64,000 bases of DNA from Paraglaciecola chathamensis S18K6 (GTDB taxonomy: Bacteria > Pseudomonadota > Gammaproteobacteria > Enterobacterales > Alteromonadaceae): contig BAEM01000033.1 in NCBI GenBank assembly GCA_000314955.1, positions 62,001 to 126,000 of the forward strand, written 5' to 3'. Position numbers and translations under genes: made by a program. The notes beneath the pieces are model-generated. The model saw nothing but the letters and a program-made list of their open reading frames with translations, did not search any database and had not been told where the DNA came from. Of this stretch, positions 34,099 to 43,853 are shown one piece after another; the first letter of the stretch is position 1; every line of letters begins with the position of its first letter.

Positions 34099-37000
34099 AT
34101 GAATTTGCGAACGCTAGCCCTTTTATTTGTAGCGAGCCTCACACTAACTTTTGCTATCGGTCTTGAAGCAGCCGATTTTCAACAAATCCGTATTAAAGGG
34201 CCTAAAAATAGCGATTCGGATTTCTCTGGCCAAACTTATGGCCCGATAACCTCTTCTGACACACTTTGGCGCATCGCCAGCGAAGCAAGACAAAACACTA
34301 GTCATTCCATATATCAGGTGATGCTCGCCACGTATGAGCTAAACCCAGACGCTTTTGAACGCGATAATATAAATCTGATGCGAGACGGCGCTATCTTGCG
34401 CCTGCCCGCTTCTGGGTATGTGAGCAGAGTGAATGAAGCCCAGGCGATTGCGAAGGTCCGCTATGATAATCAATTGCTCAATTTAGGCGGTGAAGACGCT
34501 GGCAGCGGTGCCGGAGTTAACGCCAATAAGACTTTGGCCAGCAAGGACGACCTAGATGAAACAAAAGATATCATTGAAAAACGCTTAGGGGCCATTGATG
34601 AGGAACAAAATCGTCAATTCCAGCAAATCCGGCAACAGTTTGCCGAGTCGATTCTCAGTGTTCAAAGTATTCTGAATGAAAATCAAAGAGTGTTCGAAAG
34701 CCTAGACTCGGTAAATAAAGACTTAGCTGAAATACGCAGTCAAGAAGCACTGAGAGATGAGCAAATAGTGCAGATGGGTAAAAGCATTGATGAGCTACTG
34801 GCTAAATCTCGAGACGCCGAGGCAAAGGCGTTAGCCGAACAGCAAAAAGGTGGCTTTACCGATTGGCTGATGAAGCCACTCACCCTAATTATTACTTCAA
34901 TCTTAGTGTCTCTTTTCATCTTAGGTGGTTTTGCTTACTGGTTAATAAAGCGTAAAAAGCCACAAGAGATGGATCTAGATTTACTGGCAACGAAAGACGA
35001 ACCCGCTGATACCTATGTAGCCAGTGAAATGGACGATTTATCTGATGCCTTAAGCGAAGAATTAAGCTCAGAGTTAGATGACGAAAACTTGTTTGGCGAC
35101 CAGAGCGTTGGAGATGACGTATTAGCCGAGGAGTTAAAAGAGTCATTTGACGAGAAGGATGGTCTACATGACAAGGAAGAGTTTGATGATCTTGGCGATG
35201 ATATGTTGGTGCCAGATAGTGAACTCAATCCAACAGAAGACTTTGAAGCCGGAAGCGATGAGCTTGATCAAGACGATCTAGACAACTTATTTGAAGACGA
35301 AGATGACTTGTTGGCTGAAATTGATGATGAGATGGATAACATCAGTTTGTCAGACGATGAAGAACAGGATAATAGCGACGACAGTCAAGTTGACGAAATC
35401 GAATTGGATGTAGCAGAAAATACTGATAAAGAAGAGTCTGTTCCCGATGAGCAAGATGCGTCTTTGGGGTTAGATGTAGACGATTTAGATGCGCTGGATG
35501 AATTAGGCACTGATAGTGAGGTAATGATAGATGAAGGGCCAGAAGAAGCCCTTGAAGAAGAGCTTGCTTCTGAAATAGATGATGCTGAAAGTGAAGTGGA
35601 CACTCCAACAGACTCAGCTCAAGACGTTCAAAGCGATATTAATGATATTTCTCCTGTTGAAGATGCTGATGAACAGCCGGAAATTAATATTGATGATTTA
35701 CTGGTTGAGCCTAAACCTGAGCTTCCAGAATCGTCAGAAGTAAATGCAGACGATCCCATTAACGAGGATATGCTAGAGCAGCTTGATAAAGAGATTGCAT
35801 CGCAAAGTGAAGAGCTAGATAACATTACTAGTAATCTGATTGACGAGCTTGAACAAGTTGAAATGATGCAGGATATGCTGCCAGAAGGGGAAGAGAAAGC
35901 AGAGCCTGAGTTTACAGGCACCCCACAGCGCGATATTCAGCAATTAGATAAAATTACCGAAGATTTAGGTGACATTTTTGCTGACGCTGATGCAGAAAGC
36001 TCAAATTCTGAACCTGACGAGTCTAATTTGGACGCACTCGCACCTTTATCTGAGCAGCCTGATGCGCCGTTAGAAAAACAACAACCGCTATCGGAGCAGG
36101 TCAATGAATCCGAAGAAGATGAAAACAATAGTGCACTAGAACGCGACGACGCGTTAGAGACAGAGGATGTATCAGAAGCTGACGTAGCGCCCACAGCGGA
36201 TAAAGAGCCTTCAGCAGAACAAGCGCCTGCGGCAGACGAAACGCTCACGGCTGATGAAGCGCTTCTATCAGAACAAGCTGATGATGAGACACATGAAAAC
36301 CATGAATCTCTAACAGAGCAAGCCGATGAAGATGAAAATGATAGCGCACTGGAACTCGACGACGCGTTAGAGACAGAGGATGTACCAGAAGCTGATGTAG
36401 CGCCCGTGGCGGATAAAGAGCCTTCAGCAGAACAAGAGCCTTCAGCGGATAAAGAGCCTTCAGCGGATAAAGAGCCTGCGGCGGATGAAACGCCCATGGC
36501 GGATGAAGCGCCTGCGGCAGATGAAACGCTTCTATCAGAACAAGCTGATGATGAGACACATGAAAACCATGAATCTCTATCAGAGCAAGCCGATGAACCC
36601 GAAGAAGACGAAAATGATAGCGCACTGGAACTCGACGACGCGTTAGAGACAGAGGATGTATCAGAAGCTGACATAGCGCCCGCGGCGGATGAAGAGCCTT
36701 CAGCAGAACAAGAGCCTTCAGCAGAACAAGAACCCTCAGCAGAAGAAGATGCAGCATTAGCAGAACCAGATACTGCCACATCCTCCCCAACGCAAGACGA
36801 AACAGATCTTACATCACAACCTGCTGAGGTTGACCCTACTGGTATTCATAGCGACGAGCAAGAAACCACGACTGAGCAAAATTCACTCGATGAACTTGAG
36901 TTTGTTCCAGAGGCAAGTGAACCAGGTGAAAATGGGGAGGCTAGTGAGGAAGACGCGTTAGAGCAAGCGCTAGCTGATTTTGATACTGACGAATTCGAAT

Positions 37001-37755
37001 CAAATACGCCTTCTGCGAAACCTGTTGAAGAGCCATTAACTGATACTGAGCTAGGCGACATTGATGCTTTGGCAGATTTTGATGACGATGAACTAGAATC
37101 TGCGCTACAGAATTTTGTTTTAGATGATGAGCAGAGTAACGACGACGAAGCATCAACAGATCATAGGTTACCTCCTTCACAGGCCCAAGAAAACGATGAG
37201 TTAGATGAATTTCCGGAACTCGAAGATTGGTTAAATGAAGTCGACGAAGATGAAACAGATTCTATAGAAGAACTTGAGTCAGCTTCGTTTGATGACATGT
37301 TGCAAAGTCTGGATGATGACTTGAGCGACTCCCTTGAGTCTGCTTCAGTTGAAGAGCAAGCTCCAAGCAACATTAACCAAGCTGGTCAAAATATTGATAG
37401 TGCAGTGGATATCGCCACTTTACTTGAAGAGGAAGCGCCAGATGACGCGGAACGCGACTTTGTCGACGTTGATGATTTGCTAAATGATAGCATCACGGCA
37501 GATCCCTTACCCGAAAAAGCACTTGATTTAGAGTCGATCATGGGCGAATTTTCTACCGCTAAGGAAGATTCGGACCATGTTGATGTGGACAGCGACGATG
37601 GGTTTGGTGCTAAACTGGATTTAGCTCATGCTTATATAGAAATTGGAGAGACCGAGTCTGCCACAGAGTTATTAGAAGATATTATCGAGTATGGTCACCC
37701 ACCTCAATCTGATGAGGCGAAGCGTGTCTTAGCCAGCTTACAAGGAGAAGAATAA
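34099..37755 (+). CDS. fimV: FimV-family polar landmark/pilus assembly protein
   Basis: I take the ATG at 34099 (AAGGA upstream), giving a signal-like start (MNLRTLALLFVASLTLTFA) and 1218 residues. It has a periplasmic FimV N-terminal/LysM-like part (about 35-115, YGPITSSDTLWRIA), a coiled coil (about 150-245), a membrane helix (about 260-283), a very long acidic cytoplasmic region with three imperfect long repeats, and the C-terminal FimV TPR-like motif (KLDLAHAYIEIGETESATEL, about 1175). FimV organises polar type IV pili and flagella in relatives. It follows pdxB-asd as in Shewanella and Vibrio, but truA does not follow. Confidence 0.88.
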   Translation: MNLRTLALLFVASLTLTFAIGLEAADFQQIRIKGPKNSDSDFSGQTYGPITSSDTLWRIASEARQNTSHSIYQVMLATYELNPDAFERDNINLMRDGAILRLPASGYVSRVNEAQAIAKVRYDNQLLNLGGEDAGSGAGVNANKTLASKDDLDETKDIIEKRLGAIDEEQNRQFQQIRQQFAESILSVQSILNENQRVFESLDSVNKDLAEIRSQEALRDEQIVQMGKSIDELLAKSRDAEAKALAEQQKGGFTDWLMKPLTLIITSILVSLFILGGFAYWLIKRKKPQEMDLDLLATKDEPADTYVASEMDDLSDALSEELSSELDDENLFGDQSVGDDVLAEELKESFDEKDGLHDKEEFDDLGDDMLVPDSELNPTEDFEAGSDELDQDDLDNLFEDEDDLLAEIDDEMDNISLSDDEEQDNSDDSQVDEIELDVAENTDKEESVPDEQDASLGLDVDDLDALDELGTDSEVMIDEGPEEALEEELASEIDDAESEVDTPTDSAQDVQSDINDISPVEDADEQPEINIDDLLVEPKPELPESSEVNADDPINEDMLEQLDKEIASQSEELDNITSNLIDELEQVEMMQDMLPEGEEKAEPEFTGTPQRDIQQLDKITEDLGDIFADADAESSNSEPDESNLDALAPLSEQPDAPLEKQQPLSEQVNESEEDENNSALERDDALETEDVSEADVAPTADKEPSAEQAPAADETLTADEALLSEQADDETHENHESLTEQADEDENDSALELDDALETEDVPEADVAPVADKEPSAEQEPSADKEPSADKEPAADETPMADEAPAADETLLSEQADDETHENHESLSEQADEPEEDENDSALELDDALETEDVSEADIAPAADEEPSAEQEPSAEQEPSAEEDAALAEPDTATSSPTQDETDLTSQPAEVDPTGIHSDEQETTTEQNSLDELEFVPEASEPGENGEASEEDALEQALADFDTDEFESNTPSAKPVEEPLTDTELGDIDALADFDDDELESALQNFVLDDEQSNDDEASTDHRLPPSQAQENDELDEFPELEDWLNEVDEDETDSIEELESASFDDMLQSLDDDLSDSLESASVEEQAPSNINQAGQNIDSAVDIATLLEEEAPDDAERDFVDVDDLLNDSITADPLPEKALDLESIMGEFSTAKEDSDHVDVDSDDGFGAKLDLAHAYIEIGETESATELLEDIIEYGHPPQSDEAKRVLASLQGEE
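36093..36763 (+). repeat. Three imperfect long repeats inside fimV
   Basis: Copies begin near 36093, 36316 and 36583 with GAGCARGYC and share a nearly identical core around GACGACGCGTTAGAGACAGAGGATGTA. They differ in the number of an 18-bp-type unit reading E-P-S-A-(D/E)-(K/Q). The reading frame is kept throughout. The resulting protein is an acidic, disordered linker. Confidence 0.8.
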
Positions 37756-37881
37756 GCTGCATAACGTCAATTAAGCGAATGAGTTTCGACGTTTTTTTTA
37801 TATTATCTATGTTGTAAACAAGACATTTTTAATACATTGGCTAAAAATCAGTTAGTATTTGTTAAAAAAATTGAGGTAGCA

Positions 37882-38517
37882 GTGATTAGATTCGTCTTGA
37901 GCTTGTTATTGGTAAGTACCGCTAGCCATAGCAGTAACATTAATATTGTCGTTACCGACAATCAGCAGGTGCCCATGTCTAATGTGGTGGTTTATCTTCT
38001 AGGCAAAGATACTCCGGCAGCGCCCAGCAATAGCATGGCAATTATGGACCAAGTCAATACCCAGTTTGCTCCGCACATTCTTGCTGTTCAGAAAAATACC
38101 CAAGTAAGCTTTCCAAACTCAGATTCTATTCAGCATCACGTTTATTCATTTTCCTCTGCCAAGGCGTTCGAATTAGAGCTGTACAAGGGGTTGCGCGCTA
38201 ACCCGCTATTATTCGATAAGCTAGGCGTCGTGGAAATGGGCTGTAACGTCCATGATTGGATGTTGGGCTATATTTATGTAGTTGATACCCCTTATTTTGC
38301 TAAAACGGATCAGCAAGGCTCTGTCAGTATGCAAGTACCTGATGGCGAATATATCATTAGAGCTTGGCATCCACGCATTAGCGACACGCCCGAATCTTTT
38401 CAAAAGACTATGCCTGTTCAAGGAGATTCTCACGAGACAATGCAGGTGCCTTCTGCACTGTTACCTGATGTGAATGCGTACGAAAATAACAGTGATGAAT
38501 TCGGCGAATATGAGTAA
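37882..38517 (+). CDS. Cupredoxin-like periplasmic protein (methylamine-utilisation-like annotation)
   Basis: The GTG at 37882 is the best start: GAGG lies five bases upstream and the product then begins with a signal peptide (MIRFVLSLLLVSTASHSS). The mature ~190 residues resemble plastocyanin-type blue-copper proteins: His in SIQHHVYSF, then EMGCNVHDWMLGYIYVVDTPY with Cys and His in the C-X-X-H order of the copper loop. After it comes a carboxypeptidase-like beta-sandwich segment (DGEYIIRAWHPRIS). Copper binding is inferred. It overlaps the GGDEF-EAL gene by 8 nt. Confidence 0.75.
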   Translation: MIRFVLSLLLVSTASHSSNINIVVTDNQQVPMSNVVVYLLGKDTPAAPSNSMAIMDQVNTQFAPHILAVQKNTQVSFPNSDSIQHHVYSFSSAKAFELELYKGLRANPLLFDKLGVVEMGCNVHDWMLGYIYVVDTPYFAKTDQQGSVSMQVPDGEYIIRAWHPRISDTPESFQKTMPVQGDSHETMQVPSALLPDVNAYENNSDEFGEYE

Positions 38518-40855
38518 TACACGAACGTTTTTCAAGACATCCCTACAGATGAGGATGTCGTTCATCTTCTTACTGTTACTGACCATTATTGTTTTGGTAA
38601 CGCTATTTTTTGTTCAGCGAGCGACGTACAAGCATTCTAGTGCGCAATTGCTTAGTCATATTCAAACTTCAGCCAGTGTGGTTAGAGATAATTTTGAAGG
38701 GCGAGCGAGCGCACTGGATAATGGCATGATTACTCTGGCTAAAGATTTTAGTATTAAACAATTGATCGCTACTGCTGGTAATGACTCACAATCCTTGAAA
38801 TCAGCTATGTCTAACTACCAAAACCGATTAGATGCGGATATTTTTTGGGTCTTAGGGCGTGATTTTTCACCCCTGGCTAGCTCGTCTGAGCCGCTAGAGA
38901 ATAGCAGCCAAATTGTGCCTTCTTTTGCCACGCCTGAGCTTCATTGGTTTTCATTCAACAATCATTTCTATCTTATACGCGCAACCCCTGTTCGGTTTGT
39001 CGAAAATTCGACGCAAATTAATGCTTGGGTGGTGATGGGAATAAATGCAGAGACTTTATTCACGCAGAATTTGGTAGAGCTAACCAATATGCAAATCTCT
39101 TTGCTGAGTCTTGAAAAAAATGTGCTGTTAGGCGCAACCCCCGAAACGCCGTTTGTTAACGACCTTATGCTGAGTAGAATCGAAGCGTCTACTGGACTAC
39201 ATCGTGTTTCTTTGTCGTCTAAAAATACGATTTACAGTACGATTGAGCTAGGCTCTTGGGGAGAAGATCCGGTATACATAGTGCTATCGACTGGTGAAGA
39301 TGATGCGTATCTTTCCAGTGAGAGTTTAATTGGCCAGTTGTTTATTATTTTGTTATCAGCGGCGACGTTGGGCTTGTTAGGAGCGACGTTATTATCCAGA
39401 GAAATTACCAAACCGCTGCATCAGTTAATTAGAGCGGCGCGCAGAATGCGTGCAGGCGAGTTCGTTGAAACCTTTCCTAGTGCTAATACCTTGGAAGTAG
39501 AAAGCTTATCCAGTGCCTTTGATGAGATGCAGCAGGGTATCCGCGATCGTGAAGAACAAATTCATCATCTTGCTTACTTTGATGAGCTAACCAATATTCC
39601 TAACCGGATACAGTTTTCCAATCATATAAGGGATATGCTTAAGCAACAGCCCGAATGTCAGCTAACGGTGCTGACGTTAGACGTAGATCGATTTAAAGAT
39701 ATAAATGATACCCTCGGCCATGACCTGGGTGATGATTTATTGATCACAATTGCACGGCGTTTGAGTGGCTATGCTACGAAAAACGGATTTTGTGCCCGCT
39801 TGGGCGGAGACGAGTATGCACTAGTGAGTCATCAAGCGGCGCATAGCAGTCCCGAAGAAGCAGCAGAACAGTTAATCAAAGTGTTCGAGCAGCCTTTTAA
39901 AATTGAAAACGTGGTGTTGGACGTTGATTGTTCCGTTGGTATCGCTTTATACCCACAGCATGCGCAATCGTTGCAGGGCTTGATGCAGTGCGCTGATATT
40001 GCTATGTACAGTTGTAAAGATCAGCATAACCCGTTTGCTGTCTATAATGACGCCTTAAACAAACATTCTGTGGTACGCCTCAGTCTAATGTCTGAACTAA
40101 AAAGTGCATTAGCTGAGGGGCAGCTAGAGCTGCATTATCAGCCTAAGTTAACAATTCACAGCCATAAGGTTGAAACATTAGAGTGCTTAATACGCTGGTT
40201 TCACCCTGAGCATGGTTTTGTTCCCCCTGACGACTTTATTCCACTGGCTGAGCAAACAGGTTCAATTCGACATGTTACCCAATGGGCCTTGAGAACAGCG
40301 TGCGCGCAGCTTAAAAAATGGCGAGAGCAAGATGTGTATTTTACCGTAGCGGTAAACATATCAGCGATTGATTTGGTTGATTTATCCCTACCAGATAGCA
40401 TAGCGTCATTGCTGGTGGAGTTTGATCTACCTCCTAGTGCACTCACCATGGAAGTAACGGAAAGCGCCGTTATGAGCGATCCCCATAACGCCCTAAGAGC
40501 ACTAAATTTACTGCGTAATATGGGCATTACTTTATCAATAGATGACTTCGGTACCGGATACTCATCAATGGCTCAGTTGAAAAAAATGCCAGTTGATGAG
40601 CTAAAAATTGATAAGGCATTTGTACTTGATTTGGCTACAAACCAAGACGACCGGGTGATGGTGAAAACCTTAGTGAGTTTGGCGCAAAATTTAGGGCTTA
40701 CCACGGTTGCCGAAGGCGTTGAAGATCTTGCCACTTTGGAATTTTTGACCGAGATAGGATGTACCAAGGCGCAAGGTTACTATATGACAAAGGCGCTGCG
40801 AGCTGATGAACTGATCGCTTGGTATCAAAACTTCATACGTAATGGTTTAACTTAG
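38510..40855 (+). CDS. Membrane-bound GGDEF-EAL protein with HAMP domain
   Basis: A helix (about 15-36), a periplasmic double-Cache-like region, a second helix (about 275-297), HAMP (300-345), GGDEF (about 347-510) and EAL (about 530-775). The diguanylate-cyclase signature is GGDEY (about 432) and has no RxxD inhibitory site before it. The EAL motif reads ECLIRW (about 557) with IDDFGTGYSS (about 677), KIDKAF and VAEGVED intact. Both activities are conceivable. The ATG at 38510 overlaps the cupredoxin stop; an ATG at 38495 is an alternative. Its stop overlaps the barrel gene start by one base. Confidence 0.87.
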   Translation: MSNTRTFFKTSLQMRMSFIFLLLLTIIVLVTLFFVQRATYKHSSAQLLSHIQTSASVVRDNFEGRASALDNGMITLAKDFSIKQLIATAGNDSQSLKSAMSNYQNRLDADIFWVLGRDFSPLASSSEPLENSSQIVPSFATPELHWFSFNNHFYLIRATPVRFVENSTQINAWVVMGINAETLFTQNLVELTNMQISLLSLEKNVLLGATPETPFVNDLMLSRIEASTGLHRVSLSSKNTIYSTIELGSWGEDPVYIVLSTGEDDAYLSSESLIGQLFIILLSAATLGLLGATLLSREITKPLHQLIRAARRMRAGEFVETFPSANTLEVESLSSAFDEMQQGIRDREEQIHHLAYFDELTNIPNRIQFSNHIRDMLKQQPECQLTVLTLDVDRFKDINDTLGHDLGDDLLITIARRLSGYATKNGFCARLGGDEYALVSHQAAHSSPEEAAEQLIKVFEQPFKIENVVLDVDCSVGIALYPQHAQSLQGLMQCADIAMYSCKDQHNPFAVYNDALNKHSVVRLSLMSELKSALAEGQLELHYQPKLTIHSHKVETLECLIRWFHPEHGFVPPDDFIPLAEQTGSIRHVTQWALRTACAQLKKWREQDVYFTVAVNISAIDLVDLSLPDSIASLLVEFDLPPSALTMEVTESAVMSDPHNALRALNLLRNMGITLSIDDFGTGYSSMAQLKKMPVDELKIDKAFVLDLATNQDDRVMVKTLVSLAQNLGLTTVAEGVEDLATLEFLTEIGCTKAQGYYMTKALRADELIAWYQNFIRNGLT

Positions 40856-42084
40856 TGGCGCGATTGATTTTGTACAATGGGTTAATTGCATTTTTATTCT
40901 TAATAGTTGTCGTGCTGCCTTCAACGGCACAACAAATCAGCGGCTTGGTTCAGGTCAATATGGTCAAGGCAGATGATCAAAAGCCCTGGCTTGACAAAGG
41001 AACAGGTATTGTTGCCTATCAGGATGATAGCGTTAATTTGCAACAGGGCGTACTTAGAATAACCGACAAACTGTCTTCTGCTTTCTCATATGATGTGACG
41101 GCCAATATTTATCAGTTAGGGGAGCAACATATAGGGATTACCCAAGCTGCTATTCAATATAAGCCTCTGTCAAATAGTCAGGTTCGTTTTAAAGGGCGCG
41201 CTGGTTTTTTTTACCCCCGTTTGTCGTTAGAAAATGTTGATTTAGGTTGGTTATCGCCATACACCTATACCCAATCTGCGGTCAACAGTTGGTTTGGTGA
41301 AGAACTTAGAATAGCGGGTTTAGAAGGAACTCTATTTAGCGCAGGGCGTAATCGACGAAGCCCTTTTTCGTGGGAAATCACCGCAGGCGCATTCAAAGGA
41401 AATGACACCCTTGGTACGCTGTTAAGTTGGCGTGGCTTTGCGATGCATGACCGACAAAGCTTACATAATGATAAAATCGTTTTTGCTGATTACCCATCTG
41501 TTATTGACCCAAACGGTATTTTTCACCCCTCTTATGTAGAGCCTTTTCATGAGTTAGACAGCCGCGTTGGCTTTTACTTCGGCGTTCACCTGAGTTATTA
41601 CAAACGCACACAACTACGTTACTATTTTTATGATAATCAAGCCAAGCCAACTGTGGTTAATCATCAACGATTATACGCCTGGCGCACGAAGTTTCATTCT
41701 GTGGCCTTTTCTCATGATGTTACCCCGTCGACCCGCTTCATTTCTCAGTGGTTGTCGGGTAGTAGCCATATGGGGCAGCGATTTGTGTATATTGATTTTG
41801 ATGCTTGGTACATGATGATTAGCCATAAACGGGGGGCACATCGTCTCAGCGTGCGTTACGACGATTTCAAAGTAAAAGAAGACGACATTATTCCAGAAGA
41901 TATGAACAACAGTAGTGGCCAAGGTTTGACGATTGCCTGGCGCTACAAGCTGAATACAAATTGGCAGGTAGGACTAGAGCAACACATTAACCGAAATAAA
42001 GCGGATATTCGTACCACGCTTGATGAAGCAGCAAAGCAAAATCAACAGCAAACCTTAGCTGTGGTGCAGTTTAGATGGCGCTAA
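40855..42084 (+). CDS. Outer-membrane beta-barrel protein of the cupredoxin/GGDEF-EAL operon
   Basis: A signal peptide (ending STAQ) precedes about 380 residues of predicted beta-strands with many Tyr/Trp/Arg residues, ending VVQFRWR; a near-terminal aromatic residue fits outer-membrane insertion. No known porin family is recognised. The GTG start shares its G with the last base of the TAG of the GGDEF-EAL gene, the tightest spacing in the operon. It is followed by a bidirectional terminator. Surface or pore role inferred only. Confidence 0.7.
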   Translation: MARLILYNGLIAFLFLIVVVLPSTAQQISGLVQVNMVKADDQKPWLDKGTGIVAYQDDSVNLQQGVLRITDKLSSAFSYDVTANIYQLGEQHIGITQAAIQYKPLSNSQVRFKGRAGFFYPRLSLENVDLGWLSPYTYTQSAVNSWFGEELRIAGLEGTLFSAGRNRRSPFSWEITAGAFKGNDTLGTLLSWRGFAMHDRQSLHNDKIVFADYPSVIDPNGIFHPSYVEPFHELDSRVGFYFGVHLSYYKRTQLRYYFYDNQAKPTVVNHQRLYAWRTKFHSVAFSHDVTPSTRFISQWLSGSSHMGQRFVYIDFDAWYMMISHKRGAHRLSVRYDDFKVKEDDIIPEDMNNSSGQGLTIAWRYKLNTNWQVGLEQHINRNKADIRTTLDEAAKQNQQQTLAVVQFRWR

Positions 42085-42110
42085 GCTGATGAATGAGGCT
42101 CTATAAAACA

Positions 42111-42141
42111 AAAAAACGGCAACTAAAGGTTGCCGTTTTTT
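42111..42141. terminator. Bidirectional Rho-independent terminator
   Basis: A-run, stem CGGCAAC (42117-42123) / GTTGCCG (42129-42135), then T-run. It sits between the convergent barrel gene and the first DUF481 gene and can serve both. Confidence 0.85.
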
Positions 42142-42155
42142 GTTCAGAGTTTTGT

Positions 42156-42893
42156 TTAGAAGAAAGTATAAACAATGGTGACCGCTGTTTGCGTGTCTAA
42201 TTTTTCAGTGTCACTGGTCACGTTTGAGTTGTGATCGAAGGTGAGTGTCAATTTCATCGACAAAGAACTGTTTATCTTAGCTGATAAAGAGCTGATTGAT
42301 TTTGATTTAGTGTTGTCTTCACCGACTTCAGTACTCATTGTTTGTTTAAACGTAGCTGTATCTGAAATCTTCCAGTTGAAACCTAATGCCCCACGAACGA
42401 TGAAGCTATCGGCGTCTTCTCCTTCAGAGGTTTCAGCAAATGAGTAACCAGGACCCACACTGTACTCGAACTTAGTGGTTTCATTATCCCACAACTTTTG
42501 GCTCCAACCCGCTGCAAGCGTTGATTGGTAGTTAAAGCTGCTGAATCGGTCATCTTCGTACGAACCGAATAAAAATAGACGATGATCAGGATTGGCTAAC
42601 TTGTAATTACCTTGGCCCGATAAGAAATACTTTTGAGCGGTGGTTTGGCTTTCACTGGTTTCATCGTCGATAGCGACATCGTCTTTCTTGTATAGTCCTT
42701 CAAACAAGAAATCATTGCTCCACTGTTCAAGCTCCTGATGAGCCGACAATTTTGCGTTTAAAGAAGTTGTTTCAGTATTACCCGATGTAGCGATAAAGCC
42801 TAGCTCGCCATCCATAGTAAATGGTTTGACTTCTTCCTGGGCGAAGGCATTTCCGGTGAGGAGTAATCCGGTGGCGATAAGCGTTTTTTTCAT
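42156..42893 (-). CDS. DUF481 (YdiY-like) outer-membrane protein, copy 1
   Basis: The 245-residue protein has a signal peptide (ending NAFA) and a DUF481 barrel beginning GELGFIATSGNTETTSLNAK, with FEYSVGPGYSF in the middle and a C-terminal VTIVYTFF, the outer-membrane Phe signature. Members such as YdiY are described as salt- or acid-induced. Function is unknown. It is 50 nt downstream of a close paralogue of the same layout, so the pair arose by tandem duplication and may be co-transcribed. Confidence 0.85.
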   Translation of the reverse strand: MKKTLIATGLLLTGNAFAQEEVKPFTMDGELGFIATSGNTETTSLNAKLSAHQELEQWSNDFLFEGLYKKDDVAIDDETSESQTTAQKYFLSGQGNYKLANPDHRLFLFGSYEDDRFSSFNYQSTLAAGWSQKLWDNETTKFEYSVGPGYSFAETSEGEDADSFIVRGALGFNWKISDTATFKQTMSTEVGEDNTKSKSISSLSAKINSSLSMKLTLTFDHNSNVTSDTEKLDTQTAVTIVYTFF

Positions 42894-42943
42894 TTAAACA
42901 TATCCTTAAGTTGAAAATTTATTTGTATTAGGGCAATGGCGAA

Positions 42944-43750
42944 TTAGAAAAATTGATATACGAGGGTGACGGCCGTTTCTGTGTCTAGGCTCTCTTGGGT
43001 CACTTCAGCATTACTGTTGTGTTCCATAATAAAAGATAGCTTCATCGCTAAAGAGCCAAATATCTTAGTGGAAAGTGATGTTTCTGATTTTGTTCTGGTG
43101 TATTCAGGGTCGGTTTCCGTACTGATGAACTGACGAAATTGTGCTGACTTTGAGATTTCTAATGTGTATTCCAACGCAGTACGTAAAATAACACCTTGTA
43201 AATCGTCGTTATCTTCATCGTTTTTGGCTTCGGCAATCGCATAACCTGGCCCTACGCTGTATTTAAACTCACTAAATTCGTCGCGCCACAGGCGTTCGCT
43301 CCAACCGCTGGCCACTAGGGTTTGATAGTCATAGATGTCGAAACGGTCGTTCTCATATTCAGCATATATAAATATGCGTTCATCAGGAGAGGCGAGTTTG
43401 AAATCGATCTGGGTGGAAATGAAATTCTTTTGGGCCGTTGTCACATCATATTCATCACCACCGTCATCCGCTTCTTTTGACGTTTTATAGCGGGTATTAG
43501 CAATGGCTTGATAACTCCATTTCTCGAGTTCTTGACTGATGTTAAATTTGGCGTTGATGCTAGAAGAATTGGTGTTGCCTTTGTTATACAGTAAGCCCAG
43601 TTCACCAGTTGCAGATATATTGCTATCAGTCGCTGGTAGGGTTCCACCGCTGTCTGACATGTAAAGCGAGCGCATAATGTTTATTTGAGCATGGCAGGGA
43701 AAGCAAAGCGCCAGCAAAATTAGATATCTGAGCATTATTCTTCGAAACAT
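42944..43750 (-). CDS. DUF481 (YdiY-like) outer-membrane protein, copy 2
   Basis: The 268-residue protein is a paralogue of copy 1. It shares GELGLLYNKGNTNSSSINAK, FKYSVGPGYAIAEA and the end AVTLVYQFF. It has an N-terminal signal peptide ending CHA. The start could be the ATG at 43750 or the in-frame ATG at 43732 (MLRYLILLALCF); neither has a strong Shine-Dalgarno. It carries an extra low-complexity stretch after the signal peptide. It precedes copy 1. Confidence 0.82.
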   Translation of the reverse strand: MFRRIMLRYLILLALCFPCHAQINIMRSLYMSDSGGTLPATDSNISATGELGLLYNKGNTNSSSINAKFNISQELEKWSYQAIANTRYKTSKEADDGGDEYDVTTAQKNFISTQIDFKLASPDERIFIYAEYENDRFDIYDYQTLVASGWSERLWRDEFSEFKYSVGPGYAIAEAKNDEDNDDLQGVILRTALEYTLEISKSAQFRQFISTETDPEYTRTKSETSLSTKIFGSLAMKLSFIMEHNSNAEVTQESLDTETAVTLVYQFF

Positions 43751-43853
43751 GATAGATGGCTAAAAGACAATGCTGCGCAGTATATCTAACTGGGATTATA
43801 AATGCATCCCAAAACGCGCTGCTAGCCTTTTACTTTCGCCGTTTTCTTAGTGA

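Noticed and set aside
35937-36779. A 280-residue serine/alanine-rich frame on the minus strand
   Set aside because: It lies wholly inside the acidic repeats of fimV; the Ser-rich composition is just the complement of GAA/GAT-rich codons.
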